In this document: positions 17,031 to 24,916 of the stretch, piece by piece
Position numbering within the stretch: the stretch's first letter is position 1
How the letters are laid out: each line of letters begins with the position of its first letter
NCBI GenBank assembly: GCA_002310995.1
Contig: DBYV01000055.1
Span: 15,427-79,426 of the forward strand
From: a bacterium UBP6_UBA1177
GTDB lineage: Bacteria > UBP6 > UBA1177
Reading direction: 5' to 3'
Length of the DNA: 64,000 nt
Notes under the pieces: model-generated
The model's input: only the letters and a program-made list of their open reading frames with translations
Database searches by the model: none
Told to the model about the DNA's origin: nothing
Position numbers and translations under genes: made by a program

Positions 17031-18073
17031 TGAATTACGAAACAGATTTTCTGGCTTATCAGCTCCTGAGCCTTTACAAAGGGAGAAAGGTTCTTGATTT
17101 TTTCGTTGAACCGCTTTTCGGCGATGCTTCCGGCAGATCATACTGCCGCGTATACTTTGAAAACACTTCCGTCGTAATGATGAAAGTTGCAAACATCAAA
17201 CCAGGTGAATTCGGACGTGGTGATTCCTTCAACGATTTCATGGAGATCCGTAATTTTTTGGGCAGTATTGGCGTGAATGTTCCCGAGATTCTTGCAGTAA
17301 TTGACGAACAGAAAGCGATGCTTCTAGAAGATTTAGGAGACATCACTCTTTTCAAGCTAATAGAAAATGACAAAAAGAACAAGTTCAAATACATAAAAGA
17401 TGCTCTTGATCTGCTTGCCGATACGCAACAAAAACTTTACTCCCGCACAACATTCAATACTCCGGCAGACAAAAGACGTTTCACCACAAAACTTTTCATG
17501 GACGAGTTCTACCATTTTTACGAATATATGATTGCCAAAAGGGTTTACGCTGTTCCTTACAAAAATCTGTGGCCTAAACTTGAAAAATACTGTACCAGAA
17601 TTTCGAAAGAACTTTCGACTCTCCCCTACTTCTTTTCACACAGAGATTTCCAGTCGAAAAATATAATGGTAAAAGATGAAAAAAAATATCTCATTGATTT
17701 TCAGGATGCCCTGATGGCACCTGCGGTATACGACCTTGTTTCACTGCTTCGCGATTCTTACGTCACCCTTTCCGCAGAAGAACTTTCTTCCCTCCTTTCC
17801 TATTTCTGGAATACTAACAGCGTAATGCACGAAGTTTTCAACGATTACGAGGCTTACGAGCATGCTTTCTACATTCAGACACTGCAACGCAAAATGAAAG
17901 ATGCCGGCAGATTCGTCTATCTCAACCAGGTAAAAGGCAAAGAATGGTTTGTTCCATATATTCTGCCGACACTCGGCTATGTGAAAGATGCCCTTTTAAA
18001 ACTTGAGCTCGAAAAGATTCTGGATCTTCTTGCTCCGTTTATTCCTGAATTCGACAATGGGAGAACAAAGTGA
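17027..18073 (+). CDS. Aminoglycoside-phosphotransferase-fold sugar kinase, AmgK-like
   Basis: The 348-residue protein has the kinase fold of the APH family: a glycine-containing loop (FGDASGRSYCRV, 31-42), LLEDLGD (99-105), the catalytic SHRDFQSKNIMV (His205-Arg-Asp207) and the metal-binding IDFQD (223-227). Immediately downstream, overlapping by 4 bases, is a sugar-1-phosphate nucleotidyltransferase. That pairing matches AmgK/MurU, which make UDP-MurNAc from free MurNAc during peptidoglycan recycling and bypass fosfomycin-sensitive MurA. The substrate is inferred from this pairing; other anomeric sugar kinases of this family exist. Start ATG at 17027, with a second ATG at 17030 possible. 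Confidence 0.82.
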   Translation: MMNYETDFLAYQLLSLYKGRKVLDFFVEPLFGDASGRSYCRVYFENTSVVMMKVANIKPGEFGRGDSFNDFMEIRNFLGSIGVNVPEILAVIDEQKAMLLEDLGDITLFKLIENDKKNKFKYIKDALDLLADTQQKLYSRTTFNTPADKRRFTTKLFMDEFYHFYEYMIAKRVYAVPYKNLWPKLEKYCTRISKELSTLPYFFSHRDFQSKNIMVKDEKKYLIDFQDALMAPAVYDLVSLLRDSYVTLSAEELSSLLSYFWNTNSVMHEVFNDYEAYEHAFYIQTLQRKMKDAGRFVYLNQVKGKEWFVPYILPTLGYVKDALLKLELEKILDLLAPFIPEFDNGRTK

Positions 18074-19098
18074 AAGCCCTAATTTTAGCAGCAGGTTTCG
18101 GAACCAGAATGGCTCCGATCACAGACACAATCCCAAAGCCGCTGATACCGGTCCTGAACCGCCCGACCATAGAATACAATATCTACTTTCTGAAACACTA
18201 CGGGATAAAGGAAATCTACATCAACCTTCATTCACACGGTGAAAAGATCGCCAAAGCTCTCGGCAATGGCAGCAAATACGGTGTAAATATCGAATATCTG
18301 CATGAGAGCGAAATTCTAGGCACAGGTGGTGCAATCGCTTCAATGGAACCTTTTGTCAAAAAAGAGCCCTTCATCGTCATAAATTCCGACACAATATTCA
18401 ACTTTGACCTTGACAAGATGATCGAAAGCCACAATCACTCTGATTCTCTGGCGACTTTAGGCATACTTCCGGCTTCCCAGAAAGATCCGCGCGCCGTTAT
18501 CCGTGTAGACGGCAACAAAATAGTACGACTGCTCAATGAGTCCTTCTATGACACGATTCCTGAAGGCAACGCGCTTTTCACAGGCATCCATGTCATAAAT
18601 CCGCAGCTTCTCGAATTTATTCCCAAAGACTGCTTCGTTTCAATCACAAGCTATGTCTATAAACGAATAATCAAGTCTAGACGGAATCTCAATGCCTTTT
18701 ATATCAAAGGCAACTGGTGGGATATGGGAACACCCGACGGATATCTCGACTGTTCGTTCGAACTGCTACGCACCCTTCCGCTCAAATTCTTTGACGATAC
18801 CGACATATTCGCTGACTATTACCACACAAAATACGAGCATTTAAACGGTGCCAACGAAGATTTTTTTGTCGCGCTCGGCAAAAAACTGAATTTCCCGCCG
18901 ATAAAACAGGAACCTCCCATAGTAATAGGCAATAACTGTGAAATAGAAAAAAGCAGTGAAATCGTTCTCGGACCGAATCTCATTGCGGGCAACGGTGCTG
19001 TTCTCACGGCAGATCACGAACTTTCCAATGCAGTTTACCTTCCAGGAGCCGACGGAACGAAAGTAATTTATGGGAAAAAAGGCAGAATTTATTACTGA
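18070..19098 (+). CDS. Sugar-1-phosphate nucleotidyltransferase, MurU-like with longer C-terminus
   Basis: GTG start inside the kinase stop (GTGA overlap). The signature LAAGFGTRM (6-14), IPKPLIPVLNRP, NSDTIF and the GNWWDMGTPDGYL end of the catalytic domain identify a nucleotidyltransferase of the MurU/RmlA/GlmU group. It transfers a nucleotide to a hexose 1-phosphate. MurU of Pseudomonas is about 220 residues; this protein is 342, with a C-terminal segment (about 245-342) containing VIGNNCEIEKSSEI, hexapeptide-like turns suggestive of a short left-handed beta-helix. With the kinase it probably forms a two-step salvage route to a UDP-sugar. MurNAc-1-P as substrate is an inference from context. 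Confidence 0.85.
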   Translation: MKALILAAGFGTRMAPITDTIPKPLIPVLNRPTIEYNIYFLKHYGIKEIYINLHSHGEKIAKALGNGSKYGVNIEYLHESEILGTGGAIASMEPFVKKEPFIVINSDTIFNFDLDKMIESHNHSDSLATLGILPASQKDPRAVIRVDGNKIVRLLNESFYDTIPEGNALFTGIHVINPQLLEFIPKDCFVSITSYVYKRIIKSRRNLNAFYIKGNWWDMGTPDGYLDCSFELLRTLPLKFFDDTDIFADYYHTKYEHLNGANEDFFVALGKKLNFPPIKQEPPIVIGNNCEIEKSSEIVLGPNLIAGNGAVLTADHELSNAVYLPGADGTKVIYGKKGRIYY

Positions 19099-19192
19099 TT
19101 CCGGAAAAACCGCTTTTTAGACTCAAAAATCTCCAAAACTCTTGACTTAGACAGCTTTCGGACTAAAATTTTTCGTTTTTGAGGAGTATGCC

Positions 19193-19405
19193 ATGGAAAA
19201 AGAAAAGACAAATAATTTGAAAACAATAAGAGAAAAAAGATTAATCAGCAAAACCGAGCTTGCCCGCGAAGCCGAAATTTCGCTCGTGACTCTTGACAGA
19301 ATAGAAAAAGGATATGACTGCCGCCTTTCCACAAAAAGAAAAATCATAGAGGCACTTGGTCTTACTTTTGATGACAAAGATGAAGTGTTTCCTGAGGAAA
19401 AATAA
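19193..19405 (+). CDS. Small Xre-family DNA-binding protein
   Basis: The 70-residue protein is a single helix-turn-helix of the Xre/Cro type: LKTIREKRLISKTELAREAEIS followed by the recognition-helix segment VTLDRIEKGY and TKRKIIEALGL. A GAGGAG site precedes the ATG. It sits 94 bases after the nucleotidyltransferase and 20 bases before a lipoprotein gene. No partner toxin gene is evident, so it is more likely a solo regulator than an antitoxin. Confidence 0.88.
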   Translation: MEKEKTNNLKTIREKRLISKTELAREAEISLVTLDRIEKGYDCRLSTKRKIIEALGLTFDDKDEVFPEEK

Positions 19406-19425
19406 CAGAAACAACGGAGATTAAG

Positions 19426-20286
19426 ATGAAAAAGTTTCAGTTCACTGGTTTGATTTTTACGCTTTTCCTTGCATTTTTCGCAGTTTCGTGCGCCGGCTCG
19501 AAAGGCGAAGCAGAAAAAACGATAGATTCTTATGTCGAGCTTCTCAAAGCGAAGAATTTTGCAAGAGCTTGGGAAATGCTTGACCAGGAATCACAGGAAA
19601 TTGTCGGCCAGAAAAAATTCATAGAAGACGCACAGAATATTTCCGGCAACGCAATGTTCCTTAAAAACAAGCCAATTAAAATCAATGAAGCCGGTGACAA
19701 AGCAATAATGGAAACCGAATATACTGGTCAGAAAGTCGCTTTCAACAAGCTTCCCGATGCAAAAATCACCTACTACGCAAGCAAAAACAACGGTAAGTGG
19801 CAGGTCAGACTTCAGGAAAGAATCGACCAGATCAAGGAAGAGCAGAAACGCGATTCCATCGAAATTCCTATTGATCCTGAACTTATCGAAACCGCAAAAC
19901 TTTACAAAGACAAGATCGAAGTCAAAAACCTCCGCAACGGCGAGGTCGGTGACGGTCCCACAGCTCAGTATATGATGGATGCAACGGTTAAAAACAACAC
20001 CGACAAACCGCTCAGCTATGTCGGCGTTCTCGTAAAATTCATGGACGATGCAGAGCAGAAAGTTCTTTTTGAAAAAACTTTCTTCGTAATCTACACCCGT
20101 CAGATTGAAGAAATTTACCCGATTCAGCCCGGTGAAGAAAGAAACATCATCATCCCCGGCTACGATGCAGGCGATATCGACGGCAACTGGACAGGAAAAC
20201 TTCAGTGGGAAGTCAACGCAGTCAAAGTTGCTACTCAGGCAGAACTTATCAAAATCGAAGATCTAAATCTTCCTAAAAAGAAATAA
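19426..20286 (+). CDS. Lipoprotein with DUF4878-like N-terminal domain
   Basis: Type II signal peptide, lipobox FAVSC (Cys22). Residues about 25-130 (ETIDSYVELLKAKNFARAWEML ... ITYYASKNNGKWQV) resemble the NTF2-like DUF4878/lumazine-binding-type lipoprotein domain. The rest contains TVKNNTDKPLSYVGVLVKFMD, a beta-sandwich type segment seen in FxLYD-like proteins. Envelope-anchored, function unknown. The stop codon overlaps the start of the next gene (TAATG), so the two are translated together. Confidence 0.75.
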   Translation: MKKFQFTGLIFTLFLAFFAVSCAGSKGEAEKTIDSYVELLKAKNFARAWEMLDQESQEIVGQKKFIEDAQNISGNAMFLKNKPIKINEAGDKAIMETEYTGQKVAFNKLPDAKITYYASKNNGKWQVRLQERIDQIKEEQKRDSIEIPIDPELIETAKLYKDKIEVKNLRNGEVGDGPTAQYMMDATVKNNTDKPLSYVGVLVKFMDDAEQKVLFEKTFFVIYTRQIEEIYPIQPGEERNIIIPGYDAGDIDGNWTGKLQWEVNAVKVATQAELIKIEDLNLPKKK

Positions 20287-20855
20287 TGCAGATCGGCGAA
20301 TTCGTTTCTACACTCATCACAAAAATAGAAAAATTAGACCACGATTTCAATATGTATTTCACAGCTCAGGAGAAAAAAGCTCCGCTTCAGGCCTTGGAAA
20401 ACATGAAGAAAGAAGTCTCTCTTCTTATGAGAAACGCCACGATGTCTCAGAATCTCGTCGAGCAGAATCTGGCAACGCAGCTCGTCAACCGTTTCACGAC
20501 TTACCGTCAGAAATGGGAAAGATGCGTCCGAGACATCGAGGAAGGACGCGCAAAACCTGGCTGTAAATTCTTCGGATGTGCCGGAAGCAGCGATCTGAGT
20601 GATCTGAAATCGGCGGCAAATTCGATTGAAAGGCGTGATGCCGAAGCATTCGCGATGAGTGCGATGATTGATCAGACCGCCAATAAATTCATTGAGTTAA
20701 GCAAAAAATACTCAAACAAATCTTACAGTTTCGATGCTGTAGCCGAAATGCTCACAAAGAAAATCGGCGATGTCCGCGAAAAATTCGGCAACAACTTCTC
20801 GTTTGATGTCTACTACGAAGACGGCAAAGTCAAAATCAAGCCGGTAAGACGGTAA
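20286..20855 (+). CDS. MXAN_5187 C-terminal-domain-like cytoplasmic protein
   Basis: The 189-residue protein lacks a signal peptide and is mainly helical. The stretch at about 30-85 (LEKK-type start, then NLATQLVNRFTTYRQKWERCVRDIEEG) matches, from memory, the core of the myxobacterial MXAN_5187 C-terminal domain family, which has a conserved RF-x-TY-x-x-W-x-R ... IEEG pattern. No biochemical role is known to me for that family. It starts on the last base of the preceding lipoprotein stop. Confidence 0.65.
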   Translation: MQIGEFVSTLITKIEKLDHDFNMYFTAQEKKAPLQALENMKKEVSLLMRNATMSQNLVEQNLATQLVNRFTTYRQKWERCVRDIEEGRAKPGCKFFGCAGSSDLSDLKSAANSIERRDAEAFAMSAMIDQTANKFIELSKKYSNKSYSFDAVAEMLTKKIGDVREKFGNNFSFDVYYEDGKVKIKPVRR

Positions 20856-20863
20856 TCACATCT

Positions 20864-20906
20864 TATTGCGCGTCATTCTGAGCACAAAGAAGAATCCCTG
20901 AGAGAT
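20864..20906. repeat. Possible remnant of a dispersed TCATTCTGAGC ... AAGAATC-type repeat
   Basis: The words CGTCATTCTGAGC and AAGAATCCCTGAGAGAT resemble a short dispersed repeat seen in many bacterial genomes. Only one copy is in the window, so identity as a repeat is from recall. Confidence 0.3.
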
Positions 20907-20911
20907 ATTAA

Positions 20912-20931
20912 AGACGTTTCAGGAAACGTCT
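20912..20931. terminator. Hairpin between convergent genes
   Basis: AGACGTTTC and GAAACGTCT form a perfect 9-bp inverted repeat separated by two bases, between the stop of the MXAN_5187-like gene and the stop of the MlaF-like gene. It has no long T run, so it may be a weak bidirectional terminator. Confidence 0.45.
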
Positions 20932-20938
20932 CTACCTG

Positions 20939-21676
20939 TTAATTTTTGCTGTACTTGTCAACATTGAAGAAGCGCTGGACTTTGAATATTTCGGAAGCCA
21001 TCGCGCCATCAAATGTTCCTGAGAAGAGAACGTGCTTATCTGCAAGCATAAGAACTTTCTGAGCTGTTCTTTTTATTGAAAGAAGTTCGTGCGTTACGAT
21101 GAAATAAGTGGTTCCCAGCTGCTCGTTGAGCTTGATGAAAAGCATGTCGAGATCGCGCGCCGTGACGGGATCGAGACCAGCCTGAGGCTCGTCAAAAAAG
21201 ATGATGTCGGGATCAAGAACGAGCGCACGGGCAAGTGCTCCCCTTTTTTTCATACCGCCCGAAAGCTCCTGAGGAAACTTGTCTCGGTGTTTATAGAGAT
21301 TAACCATCGCAAGTTTTTCGTCAGCCATGTCTTTCGCTGTTTTTTTGGAAAAATCAGGATAGTGCATCGTTATCGGCAGCATGATGTTTTCTTCGAGAGT
21401 GAGCGAATTAAGAAGCGCCGAGTTTTGGTATAAGATACCGATTTTCTTATAAAAATCTGAATCTTCCGGCATTGGGTGAACAATTTCTTCTTCGTGGAAA
21501 AAAATTTTTCCGCTTGTTGGCGGGTTCAAGCCGACGATCGCCTTCATCAAAGTCGATTTTCCGCAGCCTGACTCGCCTAAAACGATGAAACGTTCCCCTT
21601 TTTCAATCTGGAACGTTATGTCTTCGAGAATCGTTCCCGCTCCATATCCGGCGGTAAGATTCTCGGTTCTGAGCAT
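20939..21676 (-). CDS. ABC transporter ATPase, MlaF/Mkl-like
   Basis: The 245-residue ATPase has Walker A GESGCGKST (34-42), signature LSGGMKKR, Walker B IIFFDEPQAGLDP and the switch His in VTHEL. The LSGGM form and the DEP-x-AGLDP sequence are typical of the MlaF/Mkl branch, which drives phospholipid transport between membranes with a MlaE permease and an MCE protein; neither is nearby. ATG at 21676 shares its A with the pckA stop (TAATG) and has GGGA before it; an ATG five codons upstream is possible but lies inside pckA. Coupling to pckA is unusual. Confidence 0.85.
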   Translation of the reverse strand: MLRTENLTAGYGAGTILEDITFQIEKGERFIVLGESGCGKSTLMKAIVGLNPPTSGKIFFHEEEIVHPMPEDSDFYKKIGILYQNSALLNSLTLEENIMLPITMHYPDFSKKTAKDMADEKLAMVNLYKHRDKFPQELSGGMKKRGALARALVLDPDIIFFDEPQAGLDPVTARDLDMLFIKLNEQLGTTYFIVTHELLSIKRTAQKVLMLADKHVLFSGTFDGAMASEIFKVQRFFNVDKYSKN

Positions 21677-23322
21677 TATTTCCCGGGGCATTGTTTTCTG
21701 ACCGCGTCAGAAATGCTAGTGTTGCTGCCGTAAGCTTTGTCGAACTGTTTTGCGAAATCTGCCGCAAGTTTCTCAGCTCTTGCCTTGAAAGCCTCTTTGT
21801 CGCTCCAAGTATTTATCGGATCGAGGATCGAGCTTTCTACACCGGGGCAGCTCTTCGGGATCATAACGTGGAAAAGTTTGTCTTCGGTGTATTCCGATTT
21901 TTCAAGCTCGCCGCTGATTGCAGCAGAAACAATTGCTCTCGTGATGTTGATATCCATTCTTTTGCCGATACCGTAAGCGCCGCCGCTCCAGCCGGTGTTT
22001 ACGAGATAAACGTTTACACCATGGCGGTCCATCTTCTTGCCGAGCAGTTCACTGTAATCATTAGGATTTCTCGGCATAAACGGTGCACCGAAAAATCTTG
22101 AGAAAGTGCTTACCGGCTCAACGATACCGGTTTCCGTTCCTGCAAGTTTGCTGGTGTAACCCATAAGGAACCAAAGCATAGCCTGCTCTCTTGTGAGTTT
22201 TGCAACGGGAGGAAGAACGCCGTTAGCATCTGCGGTGAGGAAAATAATCGTCGTCGGATGGCCACTTACCGAAGATTCCTTGATGTTGGAGAGGAATCTC
22301 AGCGGGTAGCTTGCACGCGAGTTAGCTGTGTATCTTTCATCATCGAAATCGATCGTTCCGTCGGGATAAATCATGCAGTTTTCGATCATTGCGCCATGTT
22401 CCATGTAGTCAGCTTCGTGGAAAACAGCGTTGTAAATTTCAGGTTCCTTCTCTTTTTTGAGATTGATAAGTTTTGCATAGCAGCCGTTCTCGAAGTTCGC
22501 GATACCATTATCGTTCCAGCCGTGCTCGTCATCACCGATGAGTTTTCTTTCGGGATCTGCCGAAAGTGTCGTTTTGCCTGTACCGCTGAGTCCCAGCATG
22601 AGCGCGCTTTTGCCGTCAGCACCTTCGTTTGCACTGCAATGAAGCGGAAGAATGCCGTATTCAGGCAGATAATAGTTCATGACAGTAAACATAAGTTTTT
22701 TGCAGCTGCCGAGGTATGCCGAACCGAAAACAATACCCATAGAATTTTCGTAATCCATGACTATCGCCATGTCGCTTGATTTGTTCTCGTTTATCATCCT
22801 GATGCGGTTTCTGTATTTTTTCTCGTCAAGTTTGTCGTAGGGAAGGACCAGAAGTGTGAATTGTTTATCCCAGAGCAGACTTTTTTCGATGCCTTCCGGA
22901 ACCGCTCTGAACATATTGTCGGCAAAAAGCGAAGTGAACGCTCTGTCGGTGATCGTTCTGATCGGAAGAGCATAGCTTGCGTCAGCTCCGATGACTCTGT
23001 CTGTTACAAAAAGCATATCTTTCTTGGAAAGTCCCGCAATCGCATCCTCAAAAAGCATGTCGAAAGTTTCCTGCGATACCGGAAGGTTGTTCGGAGAAGT
23101 CCAGTCAACAGTTTTTTCGGTCTTGGAATTTTTGACGATAAATGTGTCTTTCGGGCTTCTTCCCGTTGATTCAGCCGGTGTCCAGACTGCAAGAGCACCA
23201 CTTTTCGTAACGAAAACCTTCTCCTTCGTTACCGATTTGTGAATAAGCATTTCCCTTGACGGATTGATGAAAACTTTTTTGTCGGAAACTAAAAGCTGTT
23301 TAAGCCCTGCCTTGAAATCCAT
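21676..23322 (-). CDS. pckA: Phosphoenolpyruvate carboxykinase (ATP)
   Basis: Interconverts oxaloacetate plus ATP with PEP plus CO2 plus ADP; in anaerobes it can run toward oxaloacetate. The 548-residue protein has the kinase P-loop GLSGTGKTT (244-252), the adjacent LIGDDEHGW metal/nucleotide motif, SGRSPKD-like TGRSPKDTF near residue 53, and FLTADANGVLPPV, all typical of the ATP-dependent family. Length matches the E. coli enzyme (about 540). The start is ATG at 23322 after TTTTAAAACT, with only a weak AGGGAG site. The gene directly precedes and overlaps the MlaF-like ATPase. Confidence 0.96.
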   Translation of the reverse strand: MDFKAGLKQLLVSDKKVFINPSREMLIHKSVTKEKVFVTKSGALAVWTPAESTGRSPKDTFIVKNSKTEKTVDWTSPNNLPVSQETFDMLFEDAIAGLSKKDMLFVTDRVIGADASYALPIRTITDRAFTSLFADNMFRAVPEGIEKSLLWDKQFTLLVLPYDKLDEKKYRNRIRMINENKSSDMAIVMDYENSMGIVFGSAYLGSCKKLMFTVMNYYLPEYGILPLHCSANEGADGKSALMLGLSGTGKTTLSADPERKLIGDDEHGWNDNGIANFENGCYAKLINLKKEKEPEIYNAVFHEADYMEHGAMIENCMIYPDGTIDFDDERYTANSRASYPLRFLSNIKESSVSGHPTTIIFLTADANGVLPPVAKLTREQAMLWFLMGYTSKLAGTETGIVEPVSTFSRFFGAPFMPRNPNDYSELLGKKMDRHGVNVYLVNTGWSGGAYGIGKRMDINITRAIVSAAISGELEKSEYTEDKLFHVMIPKSCPGVESSILDPINTWSDKEAFKARAEKLAADFAKQFDKAYGSNTSISDAVRKQCPGK

Positions 23323-23418
23323 TTTAAAACTCCCTAAAATTATTGATAAAAGATATTGCCTCAGAAACTTTTTTCATTGAAAGACCGGAAAGCGTCTGCC
23401 TGAATCAGGCCGCATTGA

Positions 23419-24231
23419 TTAATCAAAATTATTGTTCGTTCCAGTCCAGATCATGTGGAAGTATTCGCCCATCTTCTCGCCGATAAAGCGCATTGCTTCC
23501 ATATCGTCGGAATCGAAACGGCTGCTTCCCTTCTTGTTGATAAGCTCGAGAACACCGAAAGTGATGTTCGTTTCGAGAGATTTTATGGGAACACAGACTA
23601 TCGAAGTGGTTTCGTATCCTATCTTCTCGCTTATATCTTTGAAAAATCTCGGATCTTTCTGAACGTCACCGACAGCGATATAGCAGCTGTGTTTTGCCGC
23701 AAAACCGACAAGTCCCTGGCCTACGCGAACCTTAATACCGAGAACTGAATCAGCTTTCGGACCACGGCAGGAAACGAATTCCATATCGGTAGTGCTGAGA
23801 TCGGATCTTGCAAACGAACCGCTTTCGCACGGTATATATTTGAGCGCGAGATCAAGGAAGAAATCGATTCCCTTCTGCTGCGGCATTCCCCAAGCATCCA
23901 TAACTTCGGTGAAAAGATCGGCAAGAAGTTCATCTTTCGGAGTGATCTTGTCTGCAACCCATCCTGATTTTTTCTCTTCAACAAGCTCTCTGATGTCGGT
24001 AGTGTTCGCCGGATCGACTTCCCTGAGATAAAATTTTCTTCTGGAATCGGTATCGGTGACAACGATAAGACCGTTTTCCTTGACATCACAAAGAATGTGC
24101 TTCATGCAGTCGGCAAGACCTTTACTCGTGAGCGCTTCTTTGAGCGCCTCCATATAATCAGAACTTTCCGACATAATAATAACACCTTTCGAGCTTCCAG
24201 CCATTGGAATAAAGACTTCAAATTTAGCCAT
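23419..24231 (-). CDS. GAF-domain protein
   Basis: ATG at 24231 follows AAGGAGAACAT; a longer TTG reading would include this site. The 270-residue protein has no signal peptide. Residues about 115-262 form a GAF domain (GSFARSD ... VRVGQGLVGFAAKHSCYIAVGDVQKDPRF ... IVCVPIKS ... GVLELINKKG), a small-ligand or redox-sensing fold. The N-terminal 110 residues are an unassigned alpha/beta region. There is no catalytic output domain, so it probably acts through a partner. It is transcribed alone, with 96 bases between it and pckA. Confidence 0.85.
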   Translation of the reverse strand: MAKFEVFIPMAGSSKGVIIMSESSDYMEALKEALTSKGLADCMKHILCDVKENGLIVVTDTDSRRKFYLREVDPANTTDIRELVEEKKSGWVADKITPKDELLADLFTEVMDAWGMPQQKGIDFFLDLALKYIPCESGSFARSDLSTTDMEFVSCRGPKADSVLGIKVRVGQGLVGFAAKHSCYIAVGDVQKDPRFFKDISEKIGYETTSIVCVPIKSLETNITFGVLELINKKGSSRFDSDDMEAMRFIGEKMGEYFHMIWTGTNNNFD

Positions 24232-24480
24232 AATGTTCTCCTTCAAGAATGACTCCTACAAAAAAAACAGAGTATTAAACACCAAAAACAGAAAAATTTC
24301 AAATATTCATTGTTAAAAAATACCATAAATTCAAGAAAAGTGTTTTTTTCTGCCTTAACAGCATAATTTTTAACGACAATTCTCTTTATATATTACGCAT
24401 TGAAAAGGTTTAGTGGACTTTAAATTCTTAATGAATTATATTCTGCGAGGTGTTTTTGTATTTTTTTAAAGGAGAAGAAA

Positions 24481-24909
24481 ATGGAAGATCGGAGAAAAAA
24501 CAAAGACCGCAGAGACGATTTGCAGTTCAAGCTTCCCAATGATGCAAGAGGCAAAAAGGACCGCAGACAGAAGGAAAGACGCACTAAAGAGCGTATTCCT
24601 GTTAAAATGTGGGTAAGAAATATTGACGGGAATGCCGACTATTTTCAGCAGACAGCCAACCTGAGTACAAACGGAATGTACATTCTTTCCCCCAATCCAT
24701 ACGAAGTCGGAACAATCATAGAAATTGAATTTCAGGTTCCGGGGACCGATCACATAATCAAATGCGGTGCTGAAATCCTGCGCTGCACGGAAGAAAATCA
24801 GGTTATCGGACTCAGCGCTAAATTCGTAAACATGTCGGATGACGACAAAAAAGTGATCGAAAAAGCCATGAATGAGCTGATAAGCGAATTTTGGTATATA
24901 AACGAATAG
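24481..24909 (+). CDS. PilZ-domain protein, putative c-di-GMP receptor
   Basis: The 142-residue cytoplasmic protein starts after AAGGAG. The first 38 residues are strongly basic (many Arg, Lys) and end in RRTKER (33-38), which supplies the RxxxR part of the PilZ ligand motif; NLSTNGMYI (60-68) is the (D/N)xSxxG part. Residues 70-135 continue the PilZ barrel (GTIIEIEFQVPG ... IGLSAKFVNMS). c-di-GMP binding is therefore plausible. It lies 7 bases upstream of nadB, an association without an obvious functional reason. Confidence 0.88.
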   Translation: MEDRRKNKDRRDDLQFKLPNDARGKKDRRQKERRTKERIPVKMWVRNIDGNADYFQQTANLSTNGMYILSPNPYEVGTIIEIEFQVPGTDHIIKCGAEILRCTEENQVIGLSAKFVNMSDDDKKVIEKAMNELISEFWYINE

Positions 24910-24916
24910 GAGAGAA

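Noticed and set aside
19193..19405. Xre protein as antitoxin of a toxin-antitoxin pair
   Set aside because: Neither neighbour looks like a toxin: one is a nucleotidyltransferase and the other a lipoprotein.
24232..24480. Possible small gene or riboswitch in the 249-base gap before the PilZ gene
   Set aside because: AT-rich divergent intergenic DNA with no stable fold or credible frame visible by eye; it probably holds promoters for the divergent genes.
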